From assembly GCA_002405475.1 (NCBI GenBank), contig DHLX01000016.1, positions 1 to 38,521 of the forward strand: 38,521 bases of DNA, given 5' to 3'. Of this stretch, positions 24,525 to 32,905 are shown one piece after another; positions within the stretch are counted from its first letter, which is position 1; each line of letters begins with the position of its first letter. The position numbers and the translations under genes were made by a program. Origin of the DNA: Burkholderiales bacterium UBA4657 (lineage in GTDB: Bacteria; Pseudomonadota; Gammaproteobacteria; Burkholderiales; Burkholderiaceae_E). A model generated the notes under the pieces. It worked only from the letters and a program-made list of their open reading frames with translations, made no database searches and was not told the origin of the DNA.

Positions 24525-25769
24525 ATGCAAATCAGGAAATGGGTCTGGGTAACGCTTGTCTTGGGCGTACTCGTGGCAATCGGGTTTCTGTCCTATCAGT
24601 TTTGGCCCTCAGACCAGGCTGCACCCTACCGTACGGCCCAGGTGGAAAAAGGCCGACTGGTTGCTACCGTGTCGGCTTCAGGCACTTTGAATGCAGTGAC
24701 CACGGTACAGGTCGGCTCACAGGTGTCCGGCCAGTTAAAAGAGGTGCTGGCCGACTTTAATTCCGAGGTCAAGGCGGGGCAGATCATTGCCCGGCTTGAT
24801 CCACAGACGTTCGAGTATCGCGTTAATCAGGCGCAGGCTGACCTCGACGCGGCGCGTGCCAACGCTCTGGTACAGCAAGCCCAGGTGGCACAGGTTCGGG
24901 TCAATCTGCAGGAAGCGCAGCGTGTGGCTGAACGCAATACCGAGCTGGTCAACAAAAACTTTATCAGTAGCGCCGAGCTGGAACGTACCCGTGCCACGGC
25001 ACAAGCACTGGAAGCGCAACTGAATAGCGCCCAGGCGCAGGTGGTGAACGCGCAGGCCTTGGTGCGCCAGCGCGAGGCGGCGCTGGCTCAAGCCCGGGTT
25101 GAGCTCGAGCGTACCGTCATTCGCGCCCCGGTTTCAGGCGTGGTAGTCAAGCGCAGTGTCGAACCGGGGCAAACCGTGGCGGCCAGTTTGCAGGCGCCCG
25201 AGTTATTCATCATCGCCCGCGATTTACGCGACATGCAGGTAGAAGTGGCGGTGGATGAAGCCGACATTGGCCGCATTAAAGCTGGGCAGCGCGTCAATTT
25301 CAGTGTGGATGCCTATGCCGGCAGACGTTTTTCTGGCGAGGTGCGTCAGATACGCAAGGCGGCGCAAAGTGCACAAAATGTGGTGACTTATACGGCCATT
25401 GTCTCGGCGCCGAACGAAGATTTGAGCCTGTTACCCGGCATGACCGCCAATGTGCGTGTTGTGACTGATGTGCGCGAGCAGGTATTGAAGGTGCCAAATG
25501 CAGCCTTGCGTTTTCGTCCTGCCGACGCAGAACCAGCGCCGCGGATTCGTGGCGGCGGGCGCGATGCTGCTACTGCGACCCAGGTTTATAGCTTGAATAG
25601 TGACGGAAAGCCACAAGCCATCAGCCTCAAGATCGGCATCAGTGATGGCAGTTTCACCGAAGTCTTGTCGGGTGAGCTGCAACAGGGGCAGGCATTGATC
25701 GTCGGTCTGGCACCGACCAATGCCAGCAACAGTAGCACCCCCGCGCGTGCGCCACGCATGATGTTCTGA
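24525..25769 (+). CDS. macA: MacA-like periplasmic adaptor (membrane fusion protein)
   Basis: Adaptor of a tripartite ABC efflux pump, linking the inner-membrane MacB-type transporter to a TolC-like channel. 414 residues. One N-terminal membrane anchor (VWVTLVLGVLVAIGFLSYQF), then a split lipoyl domain (VSASGTLNAVTTVQVGSQVS; RAPVSGVVVKRSVEPGQTV) enclosing a long alpha-helical hairpin (~90-195) rich in Ala/Gln/Glu, and beta-barrel and membrane-proximal domains. It is 2 bp from the ATPase gene. The substrate is unknown (macrolide, peptide, siderophore or lipid are all possible in this family). Confidence 0.93.
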   Translation: MQIRKWVWVTLVLGVLVAIGFLSYQFWPSDQAAPYRTAQVEKGRLVATVSASGTLNAVTTVQVGSQVSGQLKEVLADFNSEVKAGQIIARLDPQTFEYRVNQAQADLDAARANALVQQAQVAQVRVNLQEAQRVAERNTELVNKNFISSAELERTRATAQALEAQLNSAQAQVVNAQALVRQREAALAQARVELERTVIRAPVSGVVVKRSVEPGQTVAASLQAPELFIIARDLRDMQVEVAVDEADIGRIKAGQRVNFSVDAYAGRRFSGEVRQIRKAAQSAQNVVTYTAIVSAPNEDLSLLPGMTANVRVVTDVREQVLKVPNAALRFRPADAEPAPRIRGGGRDAATATQVYSLNSDGKPQAISLKIGISDGSFTEVLSGELQQGQALIVGLAPTNASNSSTPARAPRMMF

Positions 25770-25771
25770 TC

Positions 25772-26452
25772 ATGCCAGTACTGATTGAAACCCGTGAGCT
25801 GAGCAAAAGCTACCTCATGGGTAATAACGAAGTGCAGGCATTACGCAGCGTCAGTCTGCAGATTGACCCGGGTGATTTTGTCGCCATCATGGGCGCTTCC
25901 GGCTCTGGTAAAAGTACTTTCATGAATCTGCTGGGCTGTCTCGACCAGGCGAGTAGTGGCCAGTATTTTCTGGCCGGACAGGAAGTCAGCCGAAAAACTG
26001 CCGATGAGCTGGCTGATCTGCGTAATCGATACATCGGCTTTGTCTTTCAGCAATTCAACTTATTGCCCAGAACCAGCGCACTGGAACAGGTTGAGCTGCC
26101 CCTGATGTATGCCGGAGTCTCAGCCAAAGAGCGTCGTGAACGCGCGCGCCAGTGTCTGAATGAAGTAGGGCTGTCAGAGCGCGCGCATCATTTGCCGACG
26201 CAATTGTCGGGCGGCCAGCAGCAGCGTGTGGCCATAGCACGGGCTCTGGTCAATCGCCCGATGCTGATACTGGCCGACGAGCCCACCGGGGCACTGGATA
26301 CCCAGACCAGTGCCGAAGTCATGCAACTGCTAACCCGGCTCAATGAACAAGGCATGACCGTGGTGCTGGTCACGCATGAACCCGATATTGCCAGCTACGC
26401 GCGACGCAAGATTGTGTTCCGTGATGGCAGAGTGGTCGAGGATAAGACATGA
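25772..26452 (+). CDS. MacB-type ABC transporter ATPase subunit
   Basis: ATP-binding protein of the LolD/MacB subfamily, 226 residues. Walker A is GASGSGKST (41-49), the signature LSGGQQQRVAIARAL starts at 145, and Walker B LILADEPTGALD has D169/E170. The Q-loop is VFQQFNLLP. In E. coli MacB the ATPase and permease are one polypeptide; here they are two genes joined by an ATGA overlap, as is common in related MacB-like operons. It drives the mechanotransmission cycle of the pump. Confidence 0.95.
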   Translation: MPVLIETRELSKSYLMGNNEVQALRSVSLQIDPGDFVAIMGASGSGKSTFMNLLGCLDQASSGQYFLAGQEVSRKTADELADLRNRYIGFVFQQFNLLPRTSALEQVELPLMYAGVSAKERRERARQCLNEVGLSERAHHLPTQLSGGQQQRVAIARALVNRPMLILADEPTGALDTQTSAEVMQLLTRLNEQGMTVVLVTHEPDIASYARRKIVFRDGRVVEDKT

Positions 26453-27681
26453 ATCTGGGCATGAGCTTGCGTATTGCCCTCAACGCATTGCGGGTTAACA
26501 AACTGCGTTCGGCTCTGACCATGCTCGGCATTATTATCGGCACGGCTGCCGTCATTGCCATGGTCTCTATTGGCAGTGGTGCCCAGTCGCGTGTCGCCGA
26601 CCAGATCAAAAGCCTGGGTTCCAACATCATGATTATCGTGCCGGGTTCGACCACGCAGGGCGGGGTGCGTCTGGGCGCGGGTGCCAATCAGGTACTGACC
26701 GAAGATGACGCACTGGCCATTGCCAGAGATATATCGGGCGTTATCGTGGCGGCCCCTACCAGCCGCAATAATGGCCAGGTCGTCGCTGGCAACCAGAACT
26801 GGGGTACCAGCATTTATGGCGCCACTAATGATTGGCTCGAGGCACGCGAATGGCCGATTGCCGATGGCCGCCTGTTCGAGCCGGATGAATTGCGTTCCGG
26901 AGCCAAGGTGGTGATTATTGGCGAGACTGTGGCGCGTGAATTGTTTGGTGGCCAGGATCCACTGGAACAGCAGATACGCATTCGTAAAGTACCGTTCACG
27001 GTCATTGGCGTGCTGGGGCGCAAAGGACAATCGCTATTGGGTCAGGATCAGGATGACCTGGTGCTGGTGCCGCTGGCAGCACACCGCTCGCGCCTGTTTG
27101 GCGCTGGCCAGGGTCGGCTGCGCCGGGTCGGTACCATTACCGTCAAGGTACAGGAAGGTGTCGATATGAAGCAGGTCGAGTCGCGGGTGCTCGAGCTGAT
27201 GCGCCAGCGTCATCGGGTTCAGGACGGTCAGCCCGACAGCGTCAGCATACGCAATCTGACCGAGATGCTGGAAACCCAGGAAGCGGCCAGTCGTGTCATG
27301 ACCGTATTACTGGCCAGCGTTGCCGGAGTTAGCCTGCTTGTTGGTGGTATCGGTATCATGAACATCATGCTGGTCAGTGTCACCGAGCGTACCCGGGAAA
27401 TTGGCCTGCGCATGGCAGTCGGTGCCAAGGCGCGGCATATATTGACGCAATTTCTGGTCGAAGCGGTAGTACTGGCGGTACTGGGAGGAGCTATTGGCAT
27501 TGGCCTGGGGCTACTGGTCAGTTATGGTGTCGAACAACTCAGCGGCTGGCGCATTGAACTCAGCCTGTGGTCGATGGCACTGGCGGCAGGTTTTTCAGCA
27601 GCGGTCGGTATTTTCTTTGGCTGGTATCCGGCTCGCAAAGCCTCGCGCCTGTTACCCATACAGGCTCTGCGTTATGAATAG
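26449..27681 (+). CDS. MacB-type ABC transporter permease subunit
   Basis: Type VII ABC permease of 410 residues. It has one N-terminal membrane helix (LTMLGIIIGTAAVIAMVSIG, ~24-44), then a large periplasmic MacB domain (~45-280). Three C-terminal helices follow: TVLLASVAGVSLLVGGIGIM, FLVEAVVLAVLGGAIGIGLG and MALAAGFSAAVGIFFGWYPA. The family motif TERTREIGLRMAVGAK for the coupling region is present. The start overlaps the ATPase stop by 4 bp. The gene ends 3 bp from the convergent lysR stop with no obvious terminator between. Confidence 0.95.
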   Translation: MNLGMSLRIALNALRVNKLRSALTMLGIIIGTAAVIAMVSIGSGAQSRVADQIKSLGSNIMIIVPGSTTQGGVRLGAGANQVLTEDDALAIARDISGVIVAAPTSRNNGQVVAGNQNWGTSIYGATNDWLEAREWPIADGRLFEPDELRSGAKVVIIGETVARELFGGQDPLEQQIRIRKVPFTVIGVLGRKGQSLLGQDQDDLVLVPLAAHRSRLFGAGQGRLRRVGTITVKVQEGVDMKQVESRVLELMRQRHRVQDGQPDSVSIRNLTEMLETQEAASRVMTVLLASVAGVSLLVGGIGIMNIMLVSVTERTREIGLRMAVGAKARHILTQFLVEAVVLAVLGGAIGIGLGLLVSYGVEQLSGWRIELSLWSMALAAGFSAAVGIFFGWYPARKASRLLPIQALRYE

Positions 27682-27684
27682 CCC

Positions 27685-28593
27685 TCAGGCTGCCTGGCTC
27701 ACAATCCAGTCACGAAACGCCTGTTTGTGCTCGCTGTGTGGAACAGCGCTGCAGGCAATGAGGTAATAGCCATAGCGTGACGGCAGTCTGATGTCGAAGG
27801 GTGTGATGAGATCGCCGTGTTCGATGAAGTCGCGCAAAAAGGGCGTTTTCGCCAGCACCACCCCCTGACCCCGCACTGCGGCCTGCATCGACTGGTCAAT
27901 AAAATTGAACAGCAGGCGGCTGGTCGGCTGTACGCCACGCAAGCCGGCCAGCCTGAGCCAGTTTTCCCAGCTGTTTTCTTCGGCGCTTTGCGAGCCGTCG
28001 TCCAGTACCAGCAGGGTGCATTTGGCAATATCCGCCGGATTTTTGATGGGCCCGATGCGTGCCAGCAAGGCCGGGCTTAACGCTGGAGTCAATTCTTCAT
28101 CCATGAGCTTGACCGCATGGCGTGGCGCCTGTTCTTCACGGCAATAACGAATGGCAATATCGATACTTTCCGCTTCGATATCCAGCACTTCGTCGGTAGC
28201 TTCAATACGGATGTCGATGTCGGGGTTCTGGTGTGCAAAGGCAGGCAGGCGCGGCACCAGCCAGAGCGACGCAAAAGAGGCCCAGGTCGTGACACTGACA
28301 CGTTTGCGCTGCGCGGTGCCGCGAATTTCATTGACACTACGATCAATTTCGCCCAGGGCATTACGAGTGGCACGGTACAGTTTTTGACCGAAAACTGTCA
28401 GTTCCAGCGCACGTGTTTTGCGTACAAACAACGGTTTTCCCAATTCATCTTCCAGGCTTTGCACCTGACGCGAGACAGAGGATTGCGTCAGGTGCAATTC
28501 CTCTGCCGCCAGGGTAAAGCTCAAATGCCGTGCTGCCGCCTCGAAGCCACGCAGACCGGCCAGGGACAAAGGGCGTTTTTTATGCGCTGCCAT
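27685..28593 (-). CDS. LysR-family transcriptional regulator (GcvA-like)
   Basis: 302-residue LysR regulator. The winged helix-turn-helix is N-terminal (FEAAARHLSFTLAAEELHLT, then QSSVSRQVQSLEDELGKPLF, ~18-57). A periplasmic-binding-like effector domain follows (~95-300), including IDIAIRYC and the GQGVVLAKTPFLRDFI segment typical of the GcvA group. It is divergent from the DUF2917 gene across a 214-bp region rich in ATGCAT/ACATGC elements, which probably holds its binding sites. The effector is unknown. Confidence 0.95.
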   Translation of the reverse strand: MAAHKKRPLSLAGLRGFEAAARHLSFTLAAEELHLTQSSVSRQVQSLEDELGKPLFVRKTRALELTVFGQKLYRATRNALGEIDRSVNEIRGTAQRKRVSVTTWASFASLWLVPRLPAFAHQNPDIDIRIEATDEVLDIEAESIDIAIRYCREEQAPRHAVKLMDEELTPALSPALLARIGPIKNPADIAKCTLLVLDDGSQSAEENSWENWLRLAGLRGVQPTSRLLFNFIDQSMQAAVRGQGVVLAKTPFLRDFIEHGDLITPFDIRLPSRYGYYLIACSAVPHSEHKQAFRDWIVSQAA

Positions 28594-28807
28594 GCTGCTT
28601 TTCCTTATGCATGCTGTTTACGCATGTATTGTGTGCATAGATTTCGTTTGTGCGCAAGTGTCGGGCGTGAGCAAATAGGCGTGCTGTGTTGGTTTGCGGG
28701 TGTGCAGCGAAGAGATCCACGCTGTTCATGGCTTATATGAACATTCTTCGCATGCACACCATGCATTCCATACATGCGTTTTATGCAAACATCTTTTGGA
28801 GCAGACC
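28594..28807. promoter_or_regulatory. divergent lysR / DUF2917 control region with repeated ATGCA/ACATGC elements
   Basis: ACGCATGTATTGTGTGCAT (28620-28638) recurs in inverse orientation at 28752-28779, where ATGCACAC and ATACATGCGT are separated by a 10-bp insert. Further ATGCAT/GCATGC hexamers lie at 28607-28613, 28750-28755 and 28760-28766. These are dyads of the size expected for LysR-type binding sites flanking divergent promoters. No -35/-10 pair is assigned. Confidence 0.5.
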
Positions 28808-29158
28808 ATGAAAACCTCAATGCAACGTTTTGCCCTGGATTTGGCCCCCGGCGTAGTATTCCCGATTGCCCAGGCACAAGGCGTGACAATTCGCATTAAA
28901 CGAGGTCTGGTCTGGATTACCGAGGAAGGTCACCTCGACGACGTTCTGCTACGCGGTGGCGCTTATTATGAAATATTGACTGAAGGCAAGGTGGTAGTGG
29001 AAGCCTTTAGTACCACACGCATAGAAATAGAAGCGCCCGAGGCCATGTCGATTATGTCACTGCCGGGGGTGGCCGCGTTGGGGCGAGCCTTGAGCTCTCT
29101 TTGGAGAAGATTGAAAACTTCGGGGGGAGCGGTGCAGTTTCCCAAAGCCGCTGCCTGA
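28808..29158 (+). CDS. DUF2917 domain protein
   Basis: 116-residue cytoplasmic protein. I chose the ATG at 28808 because GGAG lies 7 bp upstream and the domain begins at once (MQRFALDLAPGVVFPI). The segment GVTIRIKRGLVWITEEGHLDDVLLRGGAYYEI matches the pattern of DUF2917, a small cupin-like family common in betaproteobacteria. Function is unknown. The frequent position of such genes beside LysR regulators suggests that the divergent regulator controls it; that is inference. Confidence 0.8.
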   Translation: MKTSMQRFALDLAPGVVFPIAQAQGVTIRIKRGLVWITEEGHLDDVLLRGGAYYEILTEGKVVVEAFSTTRIEIEAPEAMSIMSLPGVAALGRALSSLWRRLKTSGGAVQFPKAAA

Positions 29159-29163
29159 ATCAC

Positions 29164-29207
29164 GGGCGTTAAAACCGGATTCTCGGCTCAGAACGCCCTT
29201 CCTTATA
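29164..29207 (+). terminator. intrinsic terminator-like hairpin after the DUF2917 gene
   Basis: GGGCGTT (29164-29170) pairs perfectly with AACGCCC (29192-29198), with a short inner CCG/CGG stem in the loop, followed by TTCCTTAT. It starts 5 bp after the stop codon. The T tract is interrupted, so it is probably only moderately efficient. Confidence 0.45.
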
Positions 29208-29495
29208 CATATTAGAGGTAGCACCGTTGCGGGTACAGGTTGCGGCCAGCGGCCATGCTAACTGTGAATGCCACACCGAATTACGATCGCAATCTGTTGC
29301 CTAAATTGGGCATGCTGGTTTCCGTCTTCGGCGAACAGATAGCCTGAATTCAACGGGTTTTCCCCGTCATATCGGCTGTTTAAATTCATACCGGTATCAG
29401 TACAGTTCAGACATCCTGAATAATCTTTAAAGTTCAATGGTACGCATCGGTATTAATTGCCACATTTGAATATCGATTTGACTAAGGAGTCATGA
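29208..29495. other. intergenic region upstream of the porin-like gene
   Basis: No ORF with coding character is seen here. A small hairpin ACGGG/CCCGT (29353-29367) without T run is present, and the base composition shifts toward A+T from about 29370. A strong ribosome-binding site AAGGAG (29484-29489) precedes the porin-like ATG. The promoter of the three-gene unit should be here but I could not place it. Confidence 0.4.
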
Positions 29496-30776
29496 ATGAA
29501 TTACCGACTTAAAACTGTAGTCATTACGCTGGCAACAACAGCGTGTCTGAATGCGGGGCGCGCTGTGGCCGAGGAAGTTACAGCTTCTGACCCGACATTA
29601 AACCTGAGTGGTTATGGTACATTCGGATACGTGCGCACCGATACGAACCTTGCCGAGTATTCAAACTTAGGCCAGCCAAAAGGTGCCGATAAAGGCGGGT
29701 CATTTTCTGTGGATAGCAGGCTGGGGGTGCAGGCCACCGCTATCTTTGACAGTACTTTTTCGACAACAATACAAGCTTTGTCCCGATATAACGGGGAAGG
29801 AAACTGGAAACCTAGTATTGAATGGGCGTTTGTCCGTGCCAATCTTGGCCAAGGCTTTGGCTTGAGGGTTGGGCGCATGGGTACGCCATATTTTCAGTTA
29901 AGTGACTATCGCAATGTAGGCTACGCCAGTCTTTGGTCACGACCGCCTCAAGAAAGCTACAATCACAATCCATTTAGTAGTCATGATGGGTTCGATTTGT
30001 TATGGCAAGGAGAGGTACGCGGTGTTTTACTTAATACTCAAGTCTACGCTGGTAGATCAAAAGTAATCCTATATAATAACCCTTTCAGACTCGATAAAAT
30101 TCGCGGTATCAATGCGACGGCAGAAATTGGCCCACTCACCTTGCGAGCTGGCTACGCAGTAGTAAAAATTGGCTACGAACGTCCAGAGGTGAATCAACTG
30201 GTTGAAGGCTTACGTGCTCTTGGTGAAATTCCGCTACCGGAGTTTACAGGCATGACTTCTCTGGCAAACGAATTAATACCCAAAAACAAAAATGCAAGTT
30301 TTAGCGGCGTGGGCATGTCGCTGGACTGGAAAAATATGATAGTCATAGCAGAATACACACGCCGCATGATAGATACCGTTAGCCCAGATACTTTGGGTTG
30401 GTATACAACATTCGGGTACCGTTTAGGTTCTGTAACGCCTTATGTGACCTTTTCAGAAAAGCGCCAAACCAGTGCACGTACGACAAACCTCATACCCTCA
30501 CAAGATGCTGTGTCCATCTATGGGTTGCCCCCTCAGGTCGTGGGCGCATTGCCAAGCCTGCAGGCTGGTGTTGAAACTGTACTATCTGAACAGGCGCATA
30601 AAACTACTGCACTGGGTTTGCGCTGGGATATACGCCGAAATGTGGCTCTTAAAATGCAGCATGAGTGGATTAGATTGCGTGATTCACAAGCAATTGGCCT
30701 TTTCTCAAATCAGAAACCAGGCTTTGTGGACAAGACCTATAACGTGACGACAATTGTCGTTGATTTCGTCTTCTAA
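29496..30776 (+). CDS. porin-like outer-membrane beta-barrel protein
   Basis: 426 residues. There is an N-terminal signal peptide (MNYRLKTVVITLATTACLNA, cleavage near AVAEE). The protein then alternates amphipathic strands typical of a barrel (LNLSGYGTFGYVRTD, FGLRVGRMGTPYFQLSDY, LTLRAGYAVVKIGYE) and ends in TTIVVDFVF with a C-terminal Phe, the outer-membrane assembly signal. It has no closely recognisable named porin family by eye. AAGGAG lies 6 bp before the ATG. It is the first gene of a three-gene unit with a binding-protein-like gene and a chemoreceptor, all more A+T-rich than the neighbourhood. Substrate specificity is unknown. Confidence 0.85.
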   Translation: MNYRLKTVVITLATTACLNAGRAVAEEVTASDPTLNLSGYGTFGYVRTDTNLAEYSNLGQPKGADKGGSFSVDSRLGVQATAIFDSTFSTTIQALSRYNGEGNWKPSIEWAFVRANLGQGFGLRVGRMGTPYFQLSDYRNVGYASLWSRPPQESYNHNPFSSHDGFDLLWQGEVRGVLLNTQVYAGRSKVILYNNPFRLDKIRGINATAEIGPLTLRAGYAVVKIGYERPEVNQLVEGLRALGEIPLPEFTGMTSLANELIPKNKNASFSGVGMSLDWKNMIVIAEYTRRMIDTVSPDTLGWYTTFGYRLGSVTPYVTFSEKRQTSARTTNLIPSQDAVSIYGLPPQVVGALPSLQAGVETVLSEQAHKTTALGLRWDIRRNVALKMQHEWIRLRDSQAIGLFSNQKPGFVDKTYNVTTIVVDFVF

Positions 30777-30791
30777 AGTATGAGGATTGTC

Positions 30792-31232
30792 ATGATCAAG
30801 ACTGTTCATCAATTTTTGAATTTGGCCATTGTTTTAATTTCTGGGTTGCTAATGGCAGGCGCCGCAGGTGCTCAGGTCGTTGTGGTGACTAGCGCGAAAA
30901 GCTCTATAGCCAAGCTGGAGGCAGAGCAAATATCTAATCTATACCTGGGAAAAATTAATCGGCTACCGAGTGGCGGAAATGCCGTGCTATTAGATTTGCC
31001 TCCTGGCGACAAGGCGCGTGATCAATTCTATAGCGAAGTCATTGGCCGAACGGCAGACCAGGTCAGGTCAACATGGGCGCGTTTGATGTTTTCAGGTAAA
31101 GGAAATCCGCCACAAGAAAAAGCAAATGCGACTGATGTAAAAAAGTTTCTTGCCGCCAATCCTGACACGATTGGCTATATAGACAAAAGTGCTGTTGATC
31201 CTAGTGTCAAGGTGATTTTTGCGACTCAGTAA
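30792..31232 (+). CDS. short periplasmic PstS/PBP-like substrate-binding protein
   Basis: 146 residues from MIKTVHQFLN, chosen because GAGG (30782-30785) lies 6 bp upstream; an ATG four codons earlier has no ribosome-binding site. The signal peptide ends near GAAGAQ. The mature part (VVVVTSAKSSIAKLEAEQIS, NLYLGKINRLPSGG, FLAANPDTIGYIDKSAVDPS) resembles the short phosphate-binding-like proteins related to PstS, about half the length of a two-lobe binding protein. It has no ABC transporter partner here. Placed between a porin and a chemoreceptor, it may present a ligand to the receptor rather than to a transporter; that is inference. Confidence 0.82.
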   Translation: MIKTVHQFLNLAIVLISGLLMAGAAGAQVVVVTSAKSSIAKLEAEQISNLYLGKINRLPSGGNAVLLDLPPGDKARDQFYSEVIGRTADQVRSTWARLMFSGKGNPPQEKANATDVKKFLAANPDTIGYIDKSAVDPSVKVIFATQ

Positions 31233-31276
31233 AAAAGTGTGAGTCCTAGAGTAACCAATTTTATAGTGATGCCATC

Positions 31277-32863
31277 ATGACTCTGAAGCAAAGAATCTGG
31301 ATAGGTCCTATACTCGCTGCGGTGGCATTCCTGCTTAGCCTATTACTCGTCATGTCGTTCTCGGCACGGGTATCCGAGCTAATCTCATCTATAACTACCG
31401 AAGATTATCCCCGATTCGAAAATATCGTTTCACTTCAAAATGAATTGAAAGCTATGGTTTCTTTGATACAAGACGCGGTTGCGGAAGGTGATCCTGATCA
31501 AATGAAACTGGCCGAAAGCAAGGCCCTTGAAGTTAAAGAAACGCTAAAGGCACTACAGAACCTTGGCGGACATCATGAGAATAATGATGTCCGGCGACTT
31601 ATCGAAAGCTTTGATCATTATCAAGCAAGTGCAAACACCCTTGCTAATGCAATTTTGAATGGGAATACAGCCGCTATCACCGTTCTGTTGCCTGACATGC
31701 AGGCTAAGTGGAAAGAGCTGGAGGAGGCTGTTTCAAATGCACATGATGAAGCAAAAACGCGTGTCGATCATGGCTTCGCCGAGTCATTGGATAGAGTCAA
31801 GATGGGCTTATGGGCTACTGTTGTTTGTGGGATAGTCGTTATGCTAGCTCTCGTCATAAGTGCTCACTTCACCGCGCTAAGCGTGTGGCGACAAATTGGC
31901 AATGAGCCTGAATATGCGCGAAAAATTATGTGTAAAATCGCCGAAGGCGATCTTTCACAGAAAATAGAAGTCGCCGCTGGTCAGGGAACAAGCCTTTTGA
32001 GTGCTTTAAGCGACATGTCACAAGGTTTGTCAAAGATTGTCTTTTCAGTCAGACACGGTGCTAAAGCCATTTCGGAAGCATCTTCCGAAATAGCCCAGGG
32101 TAACTTCGATTTAAGTGCCAGAACCGAACAAACAGCAACCAACCTTCAGGGTACGGCACAGGCACTTGATCACGTCACCGTAACAGCGCAACAGGGTACA
32201 GAGAAGGCTATTCAAGCCAATAGCATGGCAGTACAAGCCTCTGTTATAGCCCAGCAAGGCAGTGAATTGGCGGCGCAGGTAGTGGAAACGATGAAAGAGA
32301 TAGAGGAGAGCAGTGTCAAGATTGCAGAAATCTCAAATGTAATTGAAAGCATAGCGTTTCAGACAAATATACTGGCATTGAATGCGGCTGTTGAGGCGGC
32401 CAGGGCTGGAGAGCATGGACGCGGCTTTGCTGTTGTTGCAGCGGAAGTTCGTAATTTGGCAGAACGCTGCACTAAATCAGCCAAAGAGATCGCACAATTG
32501 ATTGATTCTAGCGTTAGCAAGGTCAAAAGTGGTGCGTCTATTGTTTCAAGCACTGGTGACACAATGAGCAGAATAAAAAGCAGTATCGTCAGTACTGCAT
32601 CGGTTATTCGGGAAGTTGAGAATGCGGCCGGTGATCAGACCAATGGTATTAGTCAGATTAACCAGTCAGTTATTGCTATTGATCACATGACCCAGCAGAA
32701 TTCCGGTTTAATTGAGCAGACGGCAGCGGCGGCTGAGGGGCTAAAACAACAGGCGGCTCAACTTTACCGCTTAACAGAAACTTTTAAGCTATCTGACAAA
32801 TTTTCAGCAACAATGGTCAATGAAATGGAAGTGTTTTTGGAAGGCACACAAACAAACAGCTGA
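31277..32863 (+). CDS. methyl-accepting chemotaxis protein
   Basis: 528-residue chemoreceptor. TM1 ~9-29, a periplasmic helical sensor domain ~30-175 of four-helix-bundle size, TM2 ~177-199, then a HAMP-like linker with the betaproteobacterial pattern IGNEPEYARKIMCKIAEGDLS (208-228). The cytoplasmic signalling domain has the strongly conserved hairpin tip around 355-397 (IESIAFQTNILALNAAVEAA, RAGEHGRGFAVVAAEVRNLA) that binds CheA/CheW. There is no C-terminal CheR-docking pentapeptide. A small hairpin GACTCA/TGAGTC (31223-31245) lies between the preceding gene and this one, and no good ribosome-binding site precedes the ATG. The ligand is unknown; the adjacent binding-protein-like gene is a candidate partner. 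Confidence 0.95.
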   Translation: MTLKQRIWIGPILAAVAFLLSLLLVMSFSARVSELISSITTEDYPRFENIVSLQNELKAMVSLIQDAVAEGDPDQMKLAESKALEVKETLKALQNLGGHHENNDVRRLIESFDHYQASANTLANAILNGNTAAITVLLPDMQAKWKELEEAVSNAHDEAKTRVDHGFAESLDRVKMGLWATVVCGIVVMLALVISAHFTALSVWRQIGNEPEYARKIMCKIAEGDLSQKIEVAAGQGTSLLSALSDMSQGLSKIVFSVRHGAKAISEASSEIAQGNFDLSARTEQTATNLQGTAQALDHVTVTAQQGTEKAIQANSMAVQASVIAQQGSELAAQVVETMKEIEESSVKIAEISNVIESIAFQTNILALNAAVEAARAGEHGRGFAVVAAEVRNLAERCTKSAKEIAQLIDSSVSKVKSGASIVSSTGDTMSRIKSSIVSTASVIREVENAAGDQTNGISQINQSVIAIDHMTQQNSGLIEQTAAAAEGLKQQAAQLYRLTETFKLSDKFSATMVNEMEVFLEGTQTNS

Positions 32864-32872
32864 AGAGCGCGC

Positions 32873-32878
32873 TACAAT
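32873..32878 (+). promoter_or_regulatory. possible -10 box for glyQ
   Basis: TACAAT sits in the loop of a small palindrome (GCGCG...CGCGC) 28 bp before the glyQ start and shortly after the chemoreceptor stop. No clear -35 at standard spacing was found. It may start the glyQS-gmhB-plsC-ygjP-gloA operon. Confidence 0.3.
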
Positions 32879-32905
32879 CGCGCGTTATCTTTGCCGTCTT
32901 GCCCT

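Noticed and set aside
28117..28740. 207-codon plus-strand open frame
   Set aside because: Opposite the lysR gene and its upstream region; no recognisable protein features.
31223..31245. GACTCA/TGAGTC hairpin as terminator between the binding-protein gene and the chemoreceptor gene
   Set aside because: Short stem, 11-nt loop and no T run; it is more likely incidental or a minor mRNA feature in an operon.
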